A stretch of 64,000 bases of DNA from Vombatus ursinus (GCF_900497805.2 NW_020944355.1:4064323-4128322), one strand, 5' to 3'; shown: positions 11,260 through 23,559, numbered from the stretch's first letter. The notes: a model not told the origin generated them from the letters alone. A program made the numbers and translations.

Positions 11260-12125
11260 GGGGGCCATCCTCACCCTCTTTTGATACTGTGAGGATGCCA
11301 GTTGGCCACACAGGCTTTTCGTAAGTTATCTCTTGTTAATGATGAAAAGGTTGTCAAACAAGGTTACCCTTCTTATGCCTTTGAAGGAATCTTGTATGGT
11401 TTTAACATATGCATGGGAGGTGCCATGTCGGTGAACAGCCTTTGAGGTAATGGCTTCCTCTGCCAAATCATGTGCTTCTTTATAGTTAACAAACAGCAAG
11501 CACAGTGGGTCTGTTTTTTTCTATAGCTTTCAATCAGGCATGTGATAGTAAAGATGTGGTCTGCTGTGGAATACCATTCCCCAAACCCACCTGTTCTTAT
11601 AAGCCTAATCAAGGATGTCATTGATGGACGTGCAGATTATTTGGATTCATAAAAAAATTCTATAGATGGAATAAGCATCTAAGTCAGTGGTTATTGGTGA
11701 TCCATAGGTCACCTTTTTATCATAATAAGATCAGAGGTTTTGTCCACACCTTGGGAATCTCCTTCCTTCAGATAACTTAAGAGTCACCCCCTTGAGCACT
11801 CTCAAGATGATGTCCCCTCCAGCATAGACTTCATCTGTATAAGATTGGTCTGTTCCCATCTTTGTTTTTTTTTTCAGTAACATTTCCACTTCCTCAAGAA
11901 GTATATCCTGATCTGTTATGTTAGAGTCAAAATGTGGTGACTTTTCTGTCCTTGAGGGTGAAAAGAGTTTATTACAAAAATACTTTCGGGTATTTCCCCA
12001 TATTTTGTTTATTTGTTCTCCACTTTCTAGTTTCATCTTTAAGTGCCTTTGGATGGCTTCGCTTAGCTGTTTCTTTCTCTAAATTTTCTTTATTTTTTTC
12101 CCTACTGGTACTTCTCACTATTTCA
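11260..12125 (-). mobile_element. RTE LINE fragment (RT domain)
   Basis: Two minus-strand frames carry RTE reverse transcriptase blocks. At 12036-11731: ILLEEVEMLLKKKTKMGTDQ and LSEGRRFPRC, equivalent to ILPSEVExALKKxKNGKAxGPDQ...LREGKIPxxWK. At 11621-11373: DHIFTITCLIESYRKKQ and the decayed counterpart of the LCLxFVDYxKAFD palm. The blocks lie in family order with frame changes between them, so this is a dead copy lacking both ends. Confidence 0.75.
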
Positions 12126-12239
12126 TGATACAACCAATGCATTCTCTAAAATTTGTATGTAAAATTGAATCTATTTTCTCATTGTCTACCATTGTACTTT
12201 CAGAGCTCACTGATGAAAGATTTGTGATTTTCTCAGGTT

Positions 12240-12428
12240 CAGGAGTTCCCTGTGTGGTAACTTCCTCTACCAACACGGAGCCCATCTAGTGTATGATAAG
12301 TGCTATGTAGCTAACTGATTCACGTGTGACTTGCTCAGAGCTGCAAAGATAGTAAGCGTCAGAACCGGGATTTAACTTTACATCTTCCTCATTCCTAGAG
12401 CAGCACTTAAACCATTATGCCAAGCTTC
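12240..12428 (-). repeat. CORE-SINE, reverse
   Basis: ttcctctaccaacacgg, then cgtgtgacttgctcagag, agaaccgggatttaac and ttaaaccattatgcca match a worn antisense CORE-SINE/MIR. Confidence 0.6.
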
Positions 12429-12429
12429 T

Positions 12430-13250
12430 GCGTAACTACATAGTCCCTTATAATGATTTTATCAGTTGTAGCTAATTATTCCCTCCAAGGTTGCAGATTA
12501 CAGCCAATCCATGACTGCCCATCATGTGTGACTCTAATCTATGTTCTTCCATAGGAGACCCACCCATGGATATAATGGTCCATTAACTACATAAATACAT
12601 GAAAACTATTGACTTCACAACATACAAATGATACTAAAGAACCCTAGCATTAACTTTAAAGAACACTGACTCTGTCAGGAATGAGTATATGTGTTTTCAT
12701 CTCTACAATACAAGAAAGCCAAATACAGTCAAACTACAGGACTGCGTACCACCATTTAAAAACAGATCCATTTAATTCTAACATGCTGTTCATTCTATTT
12801 TTCACTGACCCATGGGACTTGAAAGTTTAAACAGAAACTTTGGCCATACCATTGCTTTAGGTGTACAGCAAAATTCACTATGTGGAAAAGTCATATGCAC
12901 CTTCCAGACAGAAGTAGGGCTCAGCTAGTGTGTTACTGCACACAATTTGCAAATGTTCCAGTAGAGTGTAAAGGGATGCTCAGGTTTCAGTCTTAATTAG
13001 AATTTAAGTAAATACACATTAGTCAAGTAACCATTAGTGATTCCTTAGATAAACATTCGTATCTGCTCATTGACCCCACAAGGGATCTGCTCGGCTGTCC
13101 TTGCTTCGGCAGCTTCTCCAGCCATTTTGTTTCTGCAGCATGAGGGACTGGCAAATGTGCCAATTCGAGACATCCAGAGGTTGAGTCAATTCATAAAAAA
13201 TGAGAATGCACTAAGTGTGTGTACTCTCTTCTCAACAAACATAGCCCTCA
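12430..13250. other. Unassigned stretch
   Basis: No named repeat recognised. A 78-codon open frame (13070-13306) has no recognisable domain and overlaps the MIR that follows. Confidence 0.35.
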
Positions 13251-13254
13251 CCCT

Positions 13255-13500
13255 GAACTTGGCAGCTGGAAAACCTAGATTCAGGTCATGTCTTAGGAGC
13301 ACTTAGTGGCTATGTGACCCTAGAGTTTTCATTTAACCTCTCTGAACATCTACTTCCTCAACGGTAAAAGAAAGTAATGATAACATCTCCCTCCTAGGAT
13401 TGTTGTGAGGGTCGAATGAGGTCATGATTACAAAGGACTATGTAAATCTTAGAGTAGTATGTAAAAATGGCACTGTCCCCCTCATATTATTATTACTCTC
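13255..13500 (+). repeat. MIR SINE, forward
   Basis: Nearly full length: ggcagctggaaaacctagat, ggctatgtgaccctagag, cattaacctct-like core, tctccctcctaggattgttg / tgagggtcgaatgaggtcat, then an attattattact end. Confidence 0.75.
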
Positions 13501-13659
13501 ATACTCATCTCATGTTTGATGCAGTTCACATAAAAATGGTTTAGGGCTAAGGTATTAGCCTAATCTTGTGCTTTTATGCTTAATATTTTGTGGACTGCAC
13601 AGCCCATCATGCTATCTCTTGTAGCAGATTTTGGGGTTTTTTTTTTTTGGTAAATGAAT

Positions 13660-16250
13660 AAAAGGATTAGGATGTAAGTTACTCTTCTTGAGGCTTATTG
13701 AAACCATCTTCAGGGGGACTCCAGTACCAGAGAGAATGCTAAGAATGAAATGTTTTATGTCCTTGATTGATTAGTTTATCCCTTTCTCAAATGGTTTCAA
13801 TTTCTTTTGCTGGGTCTCTATATTTTGGAAGTTTATTGTTATATGTAGTTTGGAGATTTTGAATCTTTGATTTGGTATCATCTGTTAAAAAAATCAATCT
13901 TAAAATGTATATGTCATTGTTGTGTATGAGTAATTGTGGGCAACATTTTGGTTGGTACTGATGTTCCAGTTCCATCAAAGTTTATTTTTTTAAATTATCG
14001 AGGATATTTGGGAGATTGTCGTCTGTTAGTTTCTGTGTCTTTCTAGGTCTTCATTGAGCTAAATGTTTGCAACTTGCAATGATATATCACATATTTTCTA
14101 ACATTTTCTTGCAAAGTCTTAATTTATTATTAAGTCTAGGTTCCGCAGGGATAACCTTTCTTTAATTTCTGGTGGCCATGACCTGGTTTGTATTGCTGTT
14201 ATAAACCCTTTGATTTCTTTAAATAAATCCGCATGACATTCATTTGTTAGCTTCTTTGTTAATATATTATTGGTTAAGTTCTTGTGGATATTGCTCTTGG
14301 ATTTGGTTCTTTTGGTTCTGCTCTTGGATCTTAGATCTTGGATTTGAATTCCATAGGCTTCATCGAGAAGTTGCTTAATATTTCTAACATTTGACAAGTC
14401 CAGTGTTGTATAGCTCTTGTCAACCTTAACTGTATCTCTGTGGAGTGATATCTGTTCCAAACATAGGTCTGTAAGTTTTCAAAACCATTTATCAGGTGCT
14501 CTGAGAAATCTGTTAATCCTTATCTGCATTTTTGACACGAAAATCTTAGTTGTTTTCTGTAGCTGCCTTAGTGAGATGGGCCCTGTTTTTCTTGAATATT
14601 TTACAGGTTTTTGTTTAGATAATTTCTAAATCTGCTGTCAACCATTTTGCTGTTCCAAAACTGTACCCAGACTGGCATTACATGGATTTTAATTGCTATA
14701 AATGTTTTCTTCCCATTGAACTTTGACTTCAGGATGGCAGTAAGTTTCCTGAGATATACAACTATAGCGTTCTCCTTGATGACTTTATGCTCAATGTGTC
14801 TTGTCTGAAGAAGACCAAGTTATTTATAAATGGTGTCCCCGTCCATTGGTTGTATTTGACCTTCATATCCAAGCTTAAACTCTTCTTCAATTTCTATTTT
14901 TTTCCTTAGGATACACTGTGAAAGTTGCACTTAGGGAGTCCAAATGACATTTTGATATCACTGGAGAAAGTTTCTGTGAGGTGAAGAAGTAGTTTGATTT
15001 GTCATCAATGTACATCCAATGATTGATAAGATCTTTTGTTGTAAATCCTTTTATGACTTGGAAGCCAACTCAGTTTTTTCAGGAGAAAAGGTAATGAATT
15101 TAGACCTCAGAAAAACCATAATAGACATAAACTTTCCTTTTGAAAGATATCACACTTTATTTTGCTTATTCTTGACCTATAGATGCAATGACACTCTGGG
15201 GTAGCTGGCTCAATAGTTACTTACTTAATAATGAGCTTTCTTCAACAACCCTGGGACTTTTTGATATGCCTTTTTTGGTCCTCAGGCAATATATCGGTTT
15301 TTTAAAAATGTATTTAATCATTTTATAAATATTTTTGAGTCAGTACTTTGGTTTTACATAGAAGATGGTGTTTCCATAACCACCTTTATTTACATTCATG
15401 GTGCATAAGATTTCTGCTTTATGTTTTATGTAAGTTGCATTTTCTTCTTGTTGAACTTCTTGTGATCATATAGAAAACCAGAAAATTTCCACATCTTATT
15501 CTTTGGGAGTTCTTCCTCTTTTCTAGTCCTGAATTTTTAAAAATTCTTTCTCTCAAATATTTGAGGAGAATGTAATGTCAGTTTTTTTTAATTACTCTAT
15601 TTTGGTATAATAGTTCTACTTTTTGGATGGATGTTGTCAAACTCAAAAAAGGGCTTTTTGAAATTCCAGTCTAAGTATGCCAATTTCCTTTTCAAAATCA
15701 TTTTAGATATTAATGTCATGTTTGCCATCCATTGCATTGTTAAGTATAATTTCTGGAGTTTGTGTTGAATGAATGAAGATTTGTATCGGCTTCAAGTTCT
15801 TTAACTTTTCTCTCTTCAAATGTAAGTAGCTGATTGATTTCATCTCTTATTTTATCTTTATTTTGAGACTTTGGGATGAAGTTGGTTCTTAGGATTGCCC
15901 CGCACTGTTCATCAATACATTGCTGTGTGACCTATAGTTAATGGTACTGTTGATAAACAGCGGTAGGAAGCCCTTGCCCATAACTGGAAAAATCTATTTC
16001 CAGTTTTGTTATACTATAGTACTGGTACATCAACCATGTATTCATGTTGCCATTCCATTTCATGTACGTTTATGGTTTGCTCAATTTAGTGGAGAGATCC
16101 TTTGGCACTAAAGCATTTCCAGCAGGTGGAGTATTGGCATTTCTGATTTGTTCTGGTATATCTCGCCTTCTTATGGGACTACAAGATGAAGTGCCATGTA
16201 TATCATCGTCTATGTCAAGGTGATCACCATAATGGTTTTGAGTAAGGCTA
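13660..16250 (-). mobile_element. Long decayed LINE resembling the R4/Dong clade
   Basis: Minus-strand blocks appear in the order expected of R4/Dong-type LINEs, which carry a C-terminal restriction-like endonuclease. Around 15860: CIDEQCGAILRTNFIPKSQ. Around 15050: a decayed WMYIDDKSN, at the expected place of the RT D-D motif. Around 14870-14680: IQPMDGDTIYKxLGLLQTRH and LTAILKSKFNGKKTFIAIK. At 14460-14119: NIKQLLDEAYGIQIQDL and KEIKGFITAIQTRSW. At 13880-13790: NNKLPKYRDPAKEIETIW, the segment just after the endonuclease PD/D region. Frames shift repeatedly and stops are common. The 5' limit is uncertain. It could instead be a related REL-type clade. Confidence 0.6.
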
Positions 16251-16259
16251 TTCTGTAAC

Positions 16260-17735
16260 TCTATGCAATCTTATCTGTTTCTTTGACTCTTAGAGCAGTT
16301 GTATCACCCCATCAGTGGTGTTTCCAGGGCCCAAACTGGCAGCACTTCTGGATTCCTGAGACATTCCCATTTACTAGAACATTCTCAGGGCACACAAAGG
16401 TCACTGTGTAAATCTCCTGGCTAGCACTGTCCTACTTTGTTGTTGCCATCCCCAGCTCTCAGACATAGATAATGGGCTGGACTTTAAGTGGCTTATTACT
16501 GTTATTAATATAAATAATAACTATTATTATTGTGAGCTATTTAATCCTGCTTAAACGAAGTAGCTTTTTAGAGATGCTGGCGCTAGCTGGACTGCATCTG
16601 AGTGTTGTGGACTAATGATGGATAAAGGGAAATGCTTGTTTCCAAGGCATAGTTTTGGCAGGGCCTGAACCTGTAAGCTTTGACATAGGTGGCTCCAACA
16701 GTAACCTTCTTCTAGGAAGCACATCCTGTGAGCTGATAGGGCTGTGATTGAATCCTCTGGGGGATTTGTATGAAATATGTTAGTGTGGGTAAGTGTTGAA
16801 AAGAAGATATTACATATTCACTTTCATTCCTTTGCTTGACGGCCATGTTCACCCTGATCTGTCACGCTGAGCCAATGTGGGCGGTTTCTCAGCTCACAGT
16901 TATTTGCATAGAGTTTTGTTGAGTTTATATGCATAAAGGTTCATAAGTTTGGAGCAGCTTTGAACTCCCTGAAATCATAGGACTTTCTGAAGGAATGGAA
17001 AGCTTTTACTATTCTCCAAGAGTAATAATAAGATGACTGGGGAATCAAATTATTGTATGAATCCTTTTAGTACAAGGGATGAGAAACCTGATAGTGAATG
17101 GAAAGAGAAACGACTTTGTTTTATGGTTACCATGTTTCCAGATAGAGCTACAGTACAATTTTGTTTCATTATGAACTGCTATAATCTAACCGTGGGGTAG
17201 AGTGCCAGAATGTAGTGTGCTCATACATCAATCCTCCTCACTTATTTCTGAGCCTCCTCTTTAACCCATGCATCATTTGGGTTTTCTGCTTCCAGGAACC
17301 AAAGGGCATATTTGACACATGGCCCAAGCTGAACTCTCATTGATTTTAATCTGAGCTCCTTTTGTTTCTAAATGTAGCCAGGGCAGATTATACAAATGCT
17401 GTCCAAACCACTGTAAGGCTTCACTTTCTTTTCTAATCAAGAACATTTTCTTTTAATTATTCATGTTATGCTATTCATGTCTAATTCATATTCAATCATG
17501 AAAAAGAAGTGAAAAATGAGAGACTGTATTGTTAGGTGCTGGAAATGTCTTTCTCACATCCTTGTCGCCAATATTAAATAGACAATGGCCTCATTCTGTG
17601 ATCTTTAAGGGCACCAAACCTAGACTGGCTGGTGATGGGCATGTGGGGCCTAAAGGTTAGCCTGAACATTTCTGTTTCTCTAATAGGAAAGTGGAGAAAA
17701 GGATGTGGAAAAGCAGTTTTCAAGTGAAGAAGTGA
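16260..17735. other. Unassigned stretch
   Basis: No recognisable repeat or exon. It contains ordinary AT-rich sequence with some unique-looking GC-richer patches (16270-16480). Confidence 0.35.
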
Positions 17736-17739
17736 TAAC

Positions 17740-18500
17740 TATAAACCAGCTTATCAAAAAACAGTTCTGAACTGTTAATAAGAGAAATGCAAAACTAAAG
17801 CAACTCTGAGCCTTTACCTCATGCCCATTAGATTGGCAGCAGTGGTAAAAGATGAAAAGAGCTGGTGTAGAGGAGATGGAGGAAGACAGACACCCTAATA
17901 CGCTCTTGGTGGTGCTTTGAGTTGCTGCATTTGTTCTGGAAATCAGTTTGGAATTATTTGAGAAAAGTCACAATACTGTGACATGTTGAATGACAACTGT
18001 CTTTATACCCACTGACCCAGAATGACCCCAAAGAGGTCAAAGCTAGAAAGACCAGGCTCCTTGATACCAAAATATTCATAGCAGTACTTTTTGTGGTAGC
18101 TAACTACTTGAAACACAGAAAATACTGATCACTTAGGGAATGGCTAAACAAATGGCATTATGCAAATGTAATATAATACAATTGTGCTCTTAGAAAAGAC
18201 AAATATGGGGAATTTAGAGAAATTCCAGAAGACTTGAATGAAATGATACAAAGTGAAATAAGCAGAACTGAGAGAACAATATACCCAATAACTCCAATGA
18301 TGCAAGTGAAAATAACACTTAAAAAAGCTGAATTAAGATTAAATTGCGAAAATTAAACTTTTATTTCTGAGGACCGGATGAAACACACCTCTTTTCTCAG
18401 TGGCAGGTCAGAAACTGTAGCTACTGAATGTTGCAGGAGAGACTAAGCATAATCCCTGTGACCACTGGTTTTGCTTCATTTTTTTAAAAGTAGAGTTATG
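17740..18500 (+). mobile_element. L1 LINE 3' end, forward
   Basis: ORF2 C-terminus plus 3' UTR of a marsupial-type L1: catgcccattagattggcag, ccaaaatattcatagcagta, ttagggaatggctaaacaaa, gatacaaagtgaaataagca and gaactgagagaacaat. It is 5'-truncated. In-frame stops are present. Confidence 0.8.
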
Positions 18501-20440
18501 TAAGTGAGAGAGACTACATTTTGGGAAATGATTGTGATGTAGAAATCATCAGTAAAACTTTTAAGAAATTATCTTCTCCATTTAGAATGATTTTTTTTCA
18601 TGGAGTGGGAAGGAGTTCTCTGAGACTTTCCTTTTGAAGAGGAAGAGGAGAGGTTGGTGAGGCATAAGGGAAAAGATTTCCAGTGTCTTATCTGTTTGTC
18701 TTTAAAAGGGAGAGTTAATCCAAAGATAACCAATGACATCATTAGAAATTTTAATATAATATAGAAATGTTACCATTTGAAGGATCATGTGTTTGCCCCT
18801 TCTTGTTTAGGGCTTATATCTAATACCCTGAAATTTCCTCAGAATTTAGCAGTAGCCTTTGCCAAACCATTTTAAAGGATGCTAACCGTATGTGTTATAA
18901 CTAGTCGTGATTGTGCTTTGAAGTCCACTTGGGGATTGTTAGGGAAATGTGTTATAGGTGTGAAATTATGATATTGACTATGCTTAGTGTTTTATAGATT
19001 CACATTAGGTAAATATTCCCATCAGTTCAAGGAGTATAGCAGAATTAAGCTTAGATGAAGAAAAGAATTTGCATAGTCTAATGTACCTGGAGGCAGGATT
19101 GAGTTCTTTGTTTTAATTAAAACAACAATTAATGCACAATAGATTTTTTATGCTACATGATTTGACTGCTTGGCTTAATTAGGTAGGAAATTTTGTTTCA
19201 CTCGACACAGACTTTGCTTAAACAATGGAATAGTTGATGTTTTGTGAAAAACATCTCTTTCCTGCTCTTGACTGTTCCTAGACTGATGTATCTTGAGGCA
19301 ACTTCCCCATTCTGTTTTTTGTCTGATGCCTCAAAGTATTAGACAGAACGGCCTTACCCACAGGTAGAGTAGATGGACATCCATGCAGTGTGAATGGAGA
19401 GGTGGCAGGATATCTTTTTGCCCCTGTTGCTTAAAATACTACCATTTGTTTCTTTGTGTTTTCTTTGGCATTCTCCTCTTAAGCCTTCTTTCCGTGTGCT
19501 CCTGGGAAAGGTAATGCATTAAGCCCCTCACGTGGGAATGGGAATACTTACAGGATAAGAGGTTGTCCTGATGGTAACTGAAAAGAATACAGCAGTCTGG
19601 GAGCCCTGTGGCCTGGCAGAAGGAGGAAATGCTGAAAGGGGGCAGAAGGGCACAGAGCAGGGAGGTATAGGGGTCATTGAAGAGAAACTTCCCTGACTTC
19701 CTAATTTCGCCAAGGGCTAGCCCTGGGAGTAGATGAATTTAACAAGATGTTTTGCATATTCTTAATATTCAAAAAGCTCACTTTGTTCGCCTGGGAGTCT
19801 GGCAGTCTGGGTTCTTTATCCGGCTTTGTAACTGACTTCTAAATGACCATGGCCAAGAAAACTAATTCCTTTGACATGGATGGTAATGTTTATGAATGCC
19901 CTCAGAGTTTTTTGAGAAATAAAGTAATGTTTTGAAGATGTGTTTTGAGCTCCTAAGGTGAAAGGGCCATTAAAATATAAAATGATCTTTTCAGAAATAT
20001 CAAAAATTAGTTGTATAAAATTCATCATCAACAAGCTACAAATTGTATGCCTTGTGGCTATGAGGCCAGAAGGCATACACAATACTTTCACTTTTTTTCT
20101 TACACAAGAGTTGCTAGATTTTTATAATAATGAAATATAAGCAAAAATAATGAAATGAATAAATGGTTTCCTTTATGTGAATAGATTTTTAAAAATTAGT
20201 GCAGTATAGTCTAGAAAGATGAGGGTAGAAGGAGTACATGATTAAAAGCAGTAAGATTGCATAAAGTGTTGGGGACTGAACATTGATGGGTCACCCCTTG
20301 AAGTTTGAAAGAGGTAGTTTAGGACGAAGATGAAATAGTACTACATTCAAAAGTGCTAGAGATTAAGGATAGTGGATTCCAAAAGGGTTTCCATAAATTT
20401 ATGAACCTGTAATTGGGGTATTGATGGCAATGAACCTAAT
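18500..20440. other. Unassigned, possibly single-copy DNA
   Basis: No interspersed repeat recognised in almost 2 kb, unusual for this window. Positions 18950-19210 are AT-rich with several TAAT/ATTA and TTTGCAT-type words, as seen in some conserved non-coding elements, but conservation cannot be judged here. Confidence 0.3.
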
Positions 20441-22031
20441 GGGCAGTATATTTGGAATATTTGGACTTGACCTTCAGCTGCCATGGGAGAAGGAGCCAGA
20501 AGAGGGATCTGAGCTGAAGGAGGAGGAGGAGGAGAAAGAATTTTTAAGGTGATTTGGAGGACTTTGGAATTGTGAATAAGGCCAGAAAGTTAATTGAATT
20601 TGAGGAGGTGAAACTGGAGGAGGATGTGAGAAGTTGAAAGAGGAGAAGGAAAGGACTTGAAATGGTAGAAGAGAAGGACTCAAGTAAGAGGAGCTGAGAA
20701 GGAGGAGAGAGAGAAGGACCAGTAGGTGATTGACTTGAAGATGAGAAGAAGACAAAACTGAAGTTGAAGGAGGAAGACTAAGAAGAGAAGAAAAAGAAGG
20801 ACTTAAGGAGAAGGTAGTTGGTAAGACAAAAGAAGAAAAGTCAGGAATACGAGATAATAGCGGGTCTATAGGACGTGAGGAGAGTGACCACTCTGAAATA
20901 CAAGAACCTTGTAAGGAATTCATTCTAGCAGTTCCTAAGAGGAGCTACTAGCAAGAATGTGATGGACTAAGGCTCTCACTTCTGCCAAGTACGAAGAACT
21001 GAGGGCTTTGCACTGATCTGCACTGGGAGATTGATGTTTGTTTTGATGCCACAGCCAAGTGACAGCCGTCTGTGTTCTCACTGCAGGCTGGTCTACCTCC
21101 TAGAAGAGAAATATAGGGGAGCAAGCAACACCTCTCTACTCTGTAGATTAATAGGGGCAATCAAATGTTTCCTTAAAAAATGGAAGAAATTGCTGGGGCA
21201 GCTAGATGGCGCAGTGGATAGAGCACCGGCCCTAGGTTCAGGAATACCTGAGTTCAAATCCGGCCTCAGACACATAACGTTTACTAGTTGTGTGACCCTG
21301 GGCAAGTCACTTAACCCCATTGCCTAACCAAAAAAAAAAATGGAAGAAAGACTTCAATATGACAATAGAGAAGAAGGAAGATCTAAGGAAGCCCAGAGGA
21401 AATCCTGATCTGTGTGAAAAATACTGAAGGTGGAAGAATGTCACATGGAAAAGAAAAAATAAGAGGAGATCATTGAATAGTTGGAGCTCAGAGAAAAATA
21501 GGAGGCTCTTTCCAAAAGGGAGAAAGGTGGACCCTCTGAATAGGAAGCGGATGCCTGTCCTCCAAACAATGATGGTATGGACTGAAAGTGCTATCAGGTG
21601 AGAGACCATCCACTTTGAACGAGAGACAAATGGTGGTTAATGAGCTCCTGTAGGGGACCAAGGCAGCTATTTAGCAACCTTATCATGGCAGCAAAAGGGT
21701 CTGCTGTCTACCTGAGGCCTATATCTAAGACATGACAGAGAACCTCCCAAGACTTGTCAAATTGGACTGCTGTTTACAGCAAATGATACTGCCAGAATGA
21801 ATCTAGAAAGTACTGCTAAAGATTAGAGAGACTTGGGCAAGAGACTGAAAACCTTAGGGGGTATAGGTGATGGTTTAATTATTGCTGTCTGTTCTGAAAA
21901 AAGGACTGCAGAAAACAAAGACAGATTTAAGAAATGAACAACTTGTTAAGATGGTGTCTGTGACCTGGATTTGGATTTCTAAATCTTACCTAATGATAAT
22001 TTCCTTCATCAAAAGATGAAAAAAAAAAAAC
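20440..22031 (+). repeat. Unassigned purine-rich block ending in poly(A)
   Basis: Positions 20500-20850 are strikingly rich in GGA/GAA/AAG on the plus strand. The block continues, interrupted by a SINE, to an A-run at 22019-22030. Translations give only E/K/R-rich or interrupted frames and no family I recognise. The terminal A-run on the purine strand hints at a retrocopy or unnamed retroelement in forward orientation. No target duplication was identified. Confidence 0.35.
21195..21340 (+). repeat. Marsupial tRNA-related SINE (WALLSI-like), forward
   Basis: Complete, young-looking copy: ggggcagctagatggcgcag, gagttcaaatccggcctcag, tgtgaccctgggcaagtcac, ttaaccccattgcctaacc, then A10. It is flanked by a perfect 15-base target duplication aaaaaatggaagaaa (21175-21189 and 21335-21349), the mark of L1-machinery insertion. 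Its head carries a CTCF-like core, CAGCTAGATGGCG. Confidence 0.95.
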
Positions 22032-22044
22032 CAAGGGGGATAGT

Positions 22045-22225
22045 CAGTCACTCAAACAACAAGCATTTATGACTGGATGAATGAATGAAAAGGCATTTAT
22101 TAAGTGTTTGCTATGAGTGAAGCACTATAATAAAGTCCTAAGGGTGTACATAGAAACATAAGCCAATCACTGCTCTTAAATAGCTAACAATTTAATTGGG
22201 GAAACAACATATATATGAAAGTTCA
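22045..22225 (-). mobile_element. L2 LINE 3' end, reverse
   Basis: aaaggcatttattaagtgtt, then a decayed 'tatgtgccaggcactgtgct', then ccaatcactgctcttaaata and aattggggaaacaacat. This is the antisense L2 3' terminus. Confidence 0.75.
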
Positions 22226-22555
22226 ACTTCAGGGCAGGTGGAAAATCCGAAGGGTTCCACAGTAGAGCGTATGGCAAGGCCAGGGGTTCATAGTGTGCTT
22301 TGGCAGGGCAGATGGCCTGGGATATGGATGGAATAGCAGCAAATGGATGGTAAGGTCTACAGAACCTTAGGATTCAGTGATAAGGTAGATAGTAAGGTCT
22401 GGTGGTCCTCTGTCGTACCATAAGGATTGTAGTTGGTGACTTAGAATTCGAGTTATAACTATTCAGAGCAGCGTGAGTAGCTTTACATGCTCTGTAGGGC
22501 AGGGGGTCTAGATTGCCACCACTCAGGAAAAGGGAGTGGACATGAGGGTCCTAGT
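22226..22555. other. Unassigned stretch between L2 pieces
   Basis: No family recognised. It sits between two antisense L2 segments and may be an old insertion in, or a gap between, separate L2 copies. Confidence 0.35.
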
Positions 22556-22559
22556 CAAA

Positions 22560-23545
22560 TGGGGATTCCATGTGCCAGGCATTGTACAGGTAAGGTAGAT
22601 AGGCAAAAATGAAATAATAGTCCCCAAACTCAAGGAATTCTAATAAGAGAGAAAACAAATATGTATATAAGTATATATAGAATAAATACAAAGAGGATAA
22701 ATATAAATAAACCCAAAGTAACAGTTGTTTGGATCAGGCAAGGCTTCATGTAGAAGGTAGTTCTTTAGCTGTATCTTAAAAAAAAGAGAGGGATTCTGTG
22801 AGACAGAGGCAAGGAGGGAATGCTTCCTAAGCATGAAGGACAACTGTGGGAGAAGAAATATTATATGTAAGGTACAAAGACAAAGCCAGTTTAACTGGAT
22901 CTCAGAGTGCAGGAGAGGGAGTGGTATTTGATGAGACTTGAAAGATAGGTTGGGACCAGATTGTAAAAGGCTTTAAAAGGTATACCGAAGAACTTATATT
23001 TTATCCTTAAGGCAATAGGTAGCCATTGAAGTGCATTGAGTAAGGGAATGGCATGGTCAGATCCATGTTTAAGGAAGATCACTTTGGGGGCAGCATATAG
23101 GATGCACTGGAGTAGGGAAAGACTTGAATCAAAGAGATCGTTTTGATAAACTAGTTGAGAGGTGAGGATGGCCTGAACTAAGGTGTTAGCAGTGTGAATG
23201 GAGAGAATGGGTTAGACACAAAGGTTGCTGTGGAGGTACTAACAGCAATTTTGGCAATGGTTTGGATATATGGTTGTGAGCTTATGAACCTTGGAGACTG
23301 GAAAAATGGAAGTACCTTCAACAGAAAGAAGGAAATTTGGAATGGACTGAGGGAAGGAAAATGAATTCCGTTTTGTGCATGTTGGGTTTGAGATGTCTCT
23401 GGTACATCTAGTTTGAAATGTCCAGTAGGTAGTTGGTGATGTGAATAGAAGGTCAAGGGAGGGGAAAGGCTGGATATTTGAATCTGTGATCTGTACATGA
23501 GATGGTCCTTAAATCTATAAAAGCCAATGAGGTCACCAAGAGAGA
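22560..23545 (-). mobile_element. L2 LINE, 3' end and RT C-terminal region, reverse
   Basis: Antisense L2. The minus-strand frame at 23082-22891 reads IFLKHGSDHAIPLLNALQWL then PIALRIKYKFFGIPFKAF and YLSSLI, the L2/CR1 block downstream of the RT domain (HxTPLLxxLQWLPIxxRIxxK). Upstream, ggaagatcactttgggggca and tgatgtgaatagaagg-type text follows the family order to about 23545. 5'-truncated, with scattered stops. Confidence 0.85.
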
Positions 23546-23559
23546 TTTGCTGACCTCAT

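Noticed and set aside
13090-13160. tgcttcggcagc resembling the 5' end of U6 snRNA
   Set aside because: Only about 12 bases match; the rest does not follow U6, unlike the clear copy at 30929-31031.
20474-20923. 149-codon Ser/Phe/Leu-rich frame on the minus strand
   Set aside because: Produced by the purine-rich tract read in antisense; low-complexity translation.
20440-22060. LTR-type element suggested by a ccaaggggga word after the A-run
   Set aside because: No recognisable LTR pair, coding domain or primer-binding site was seen; the word alone is not evidence.
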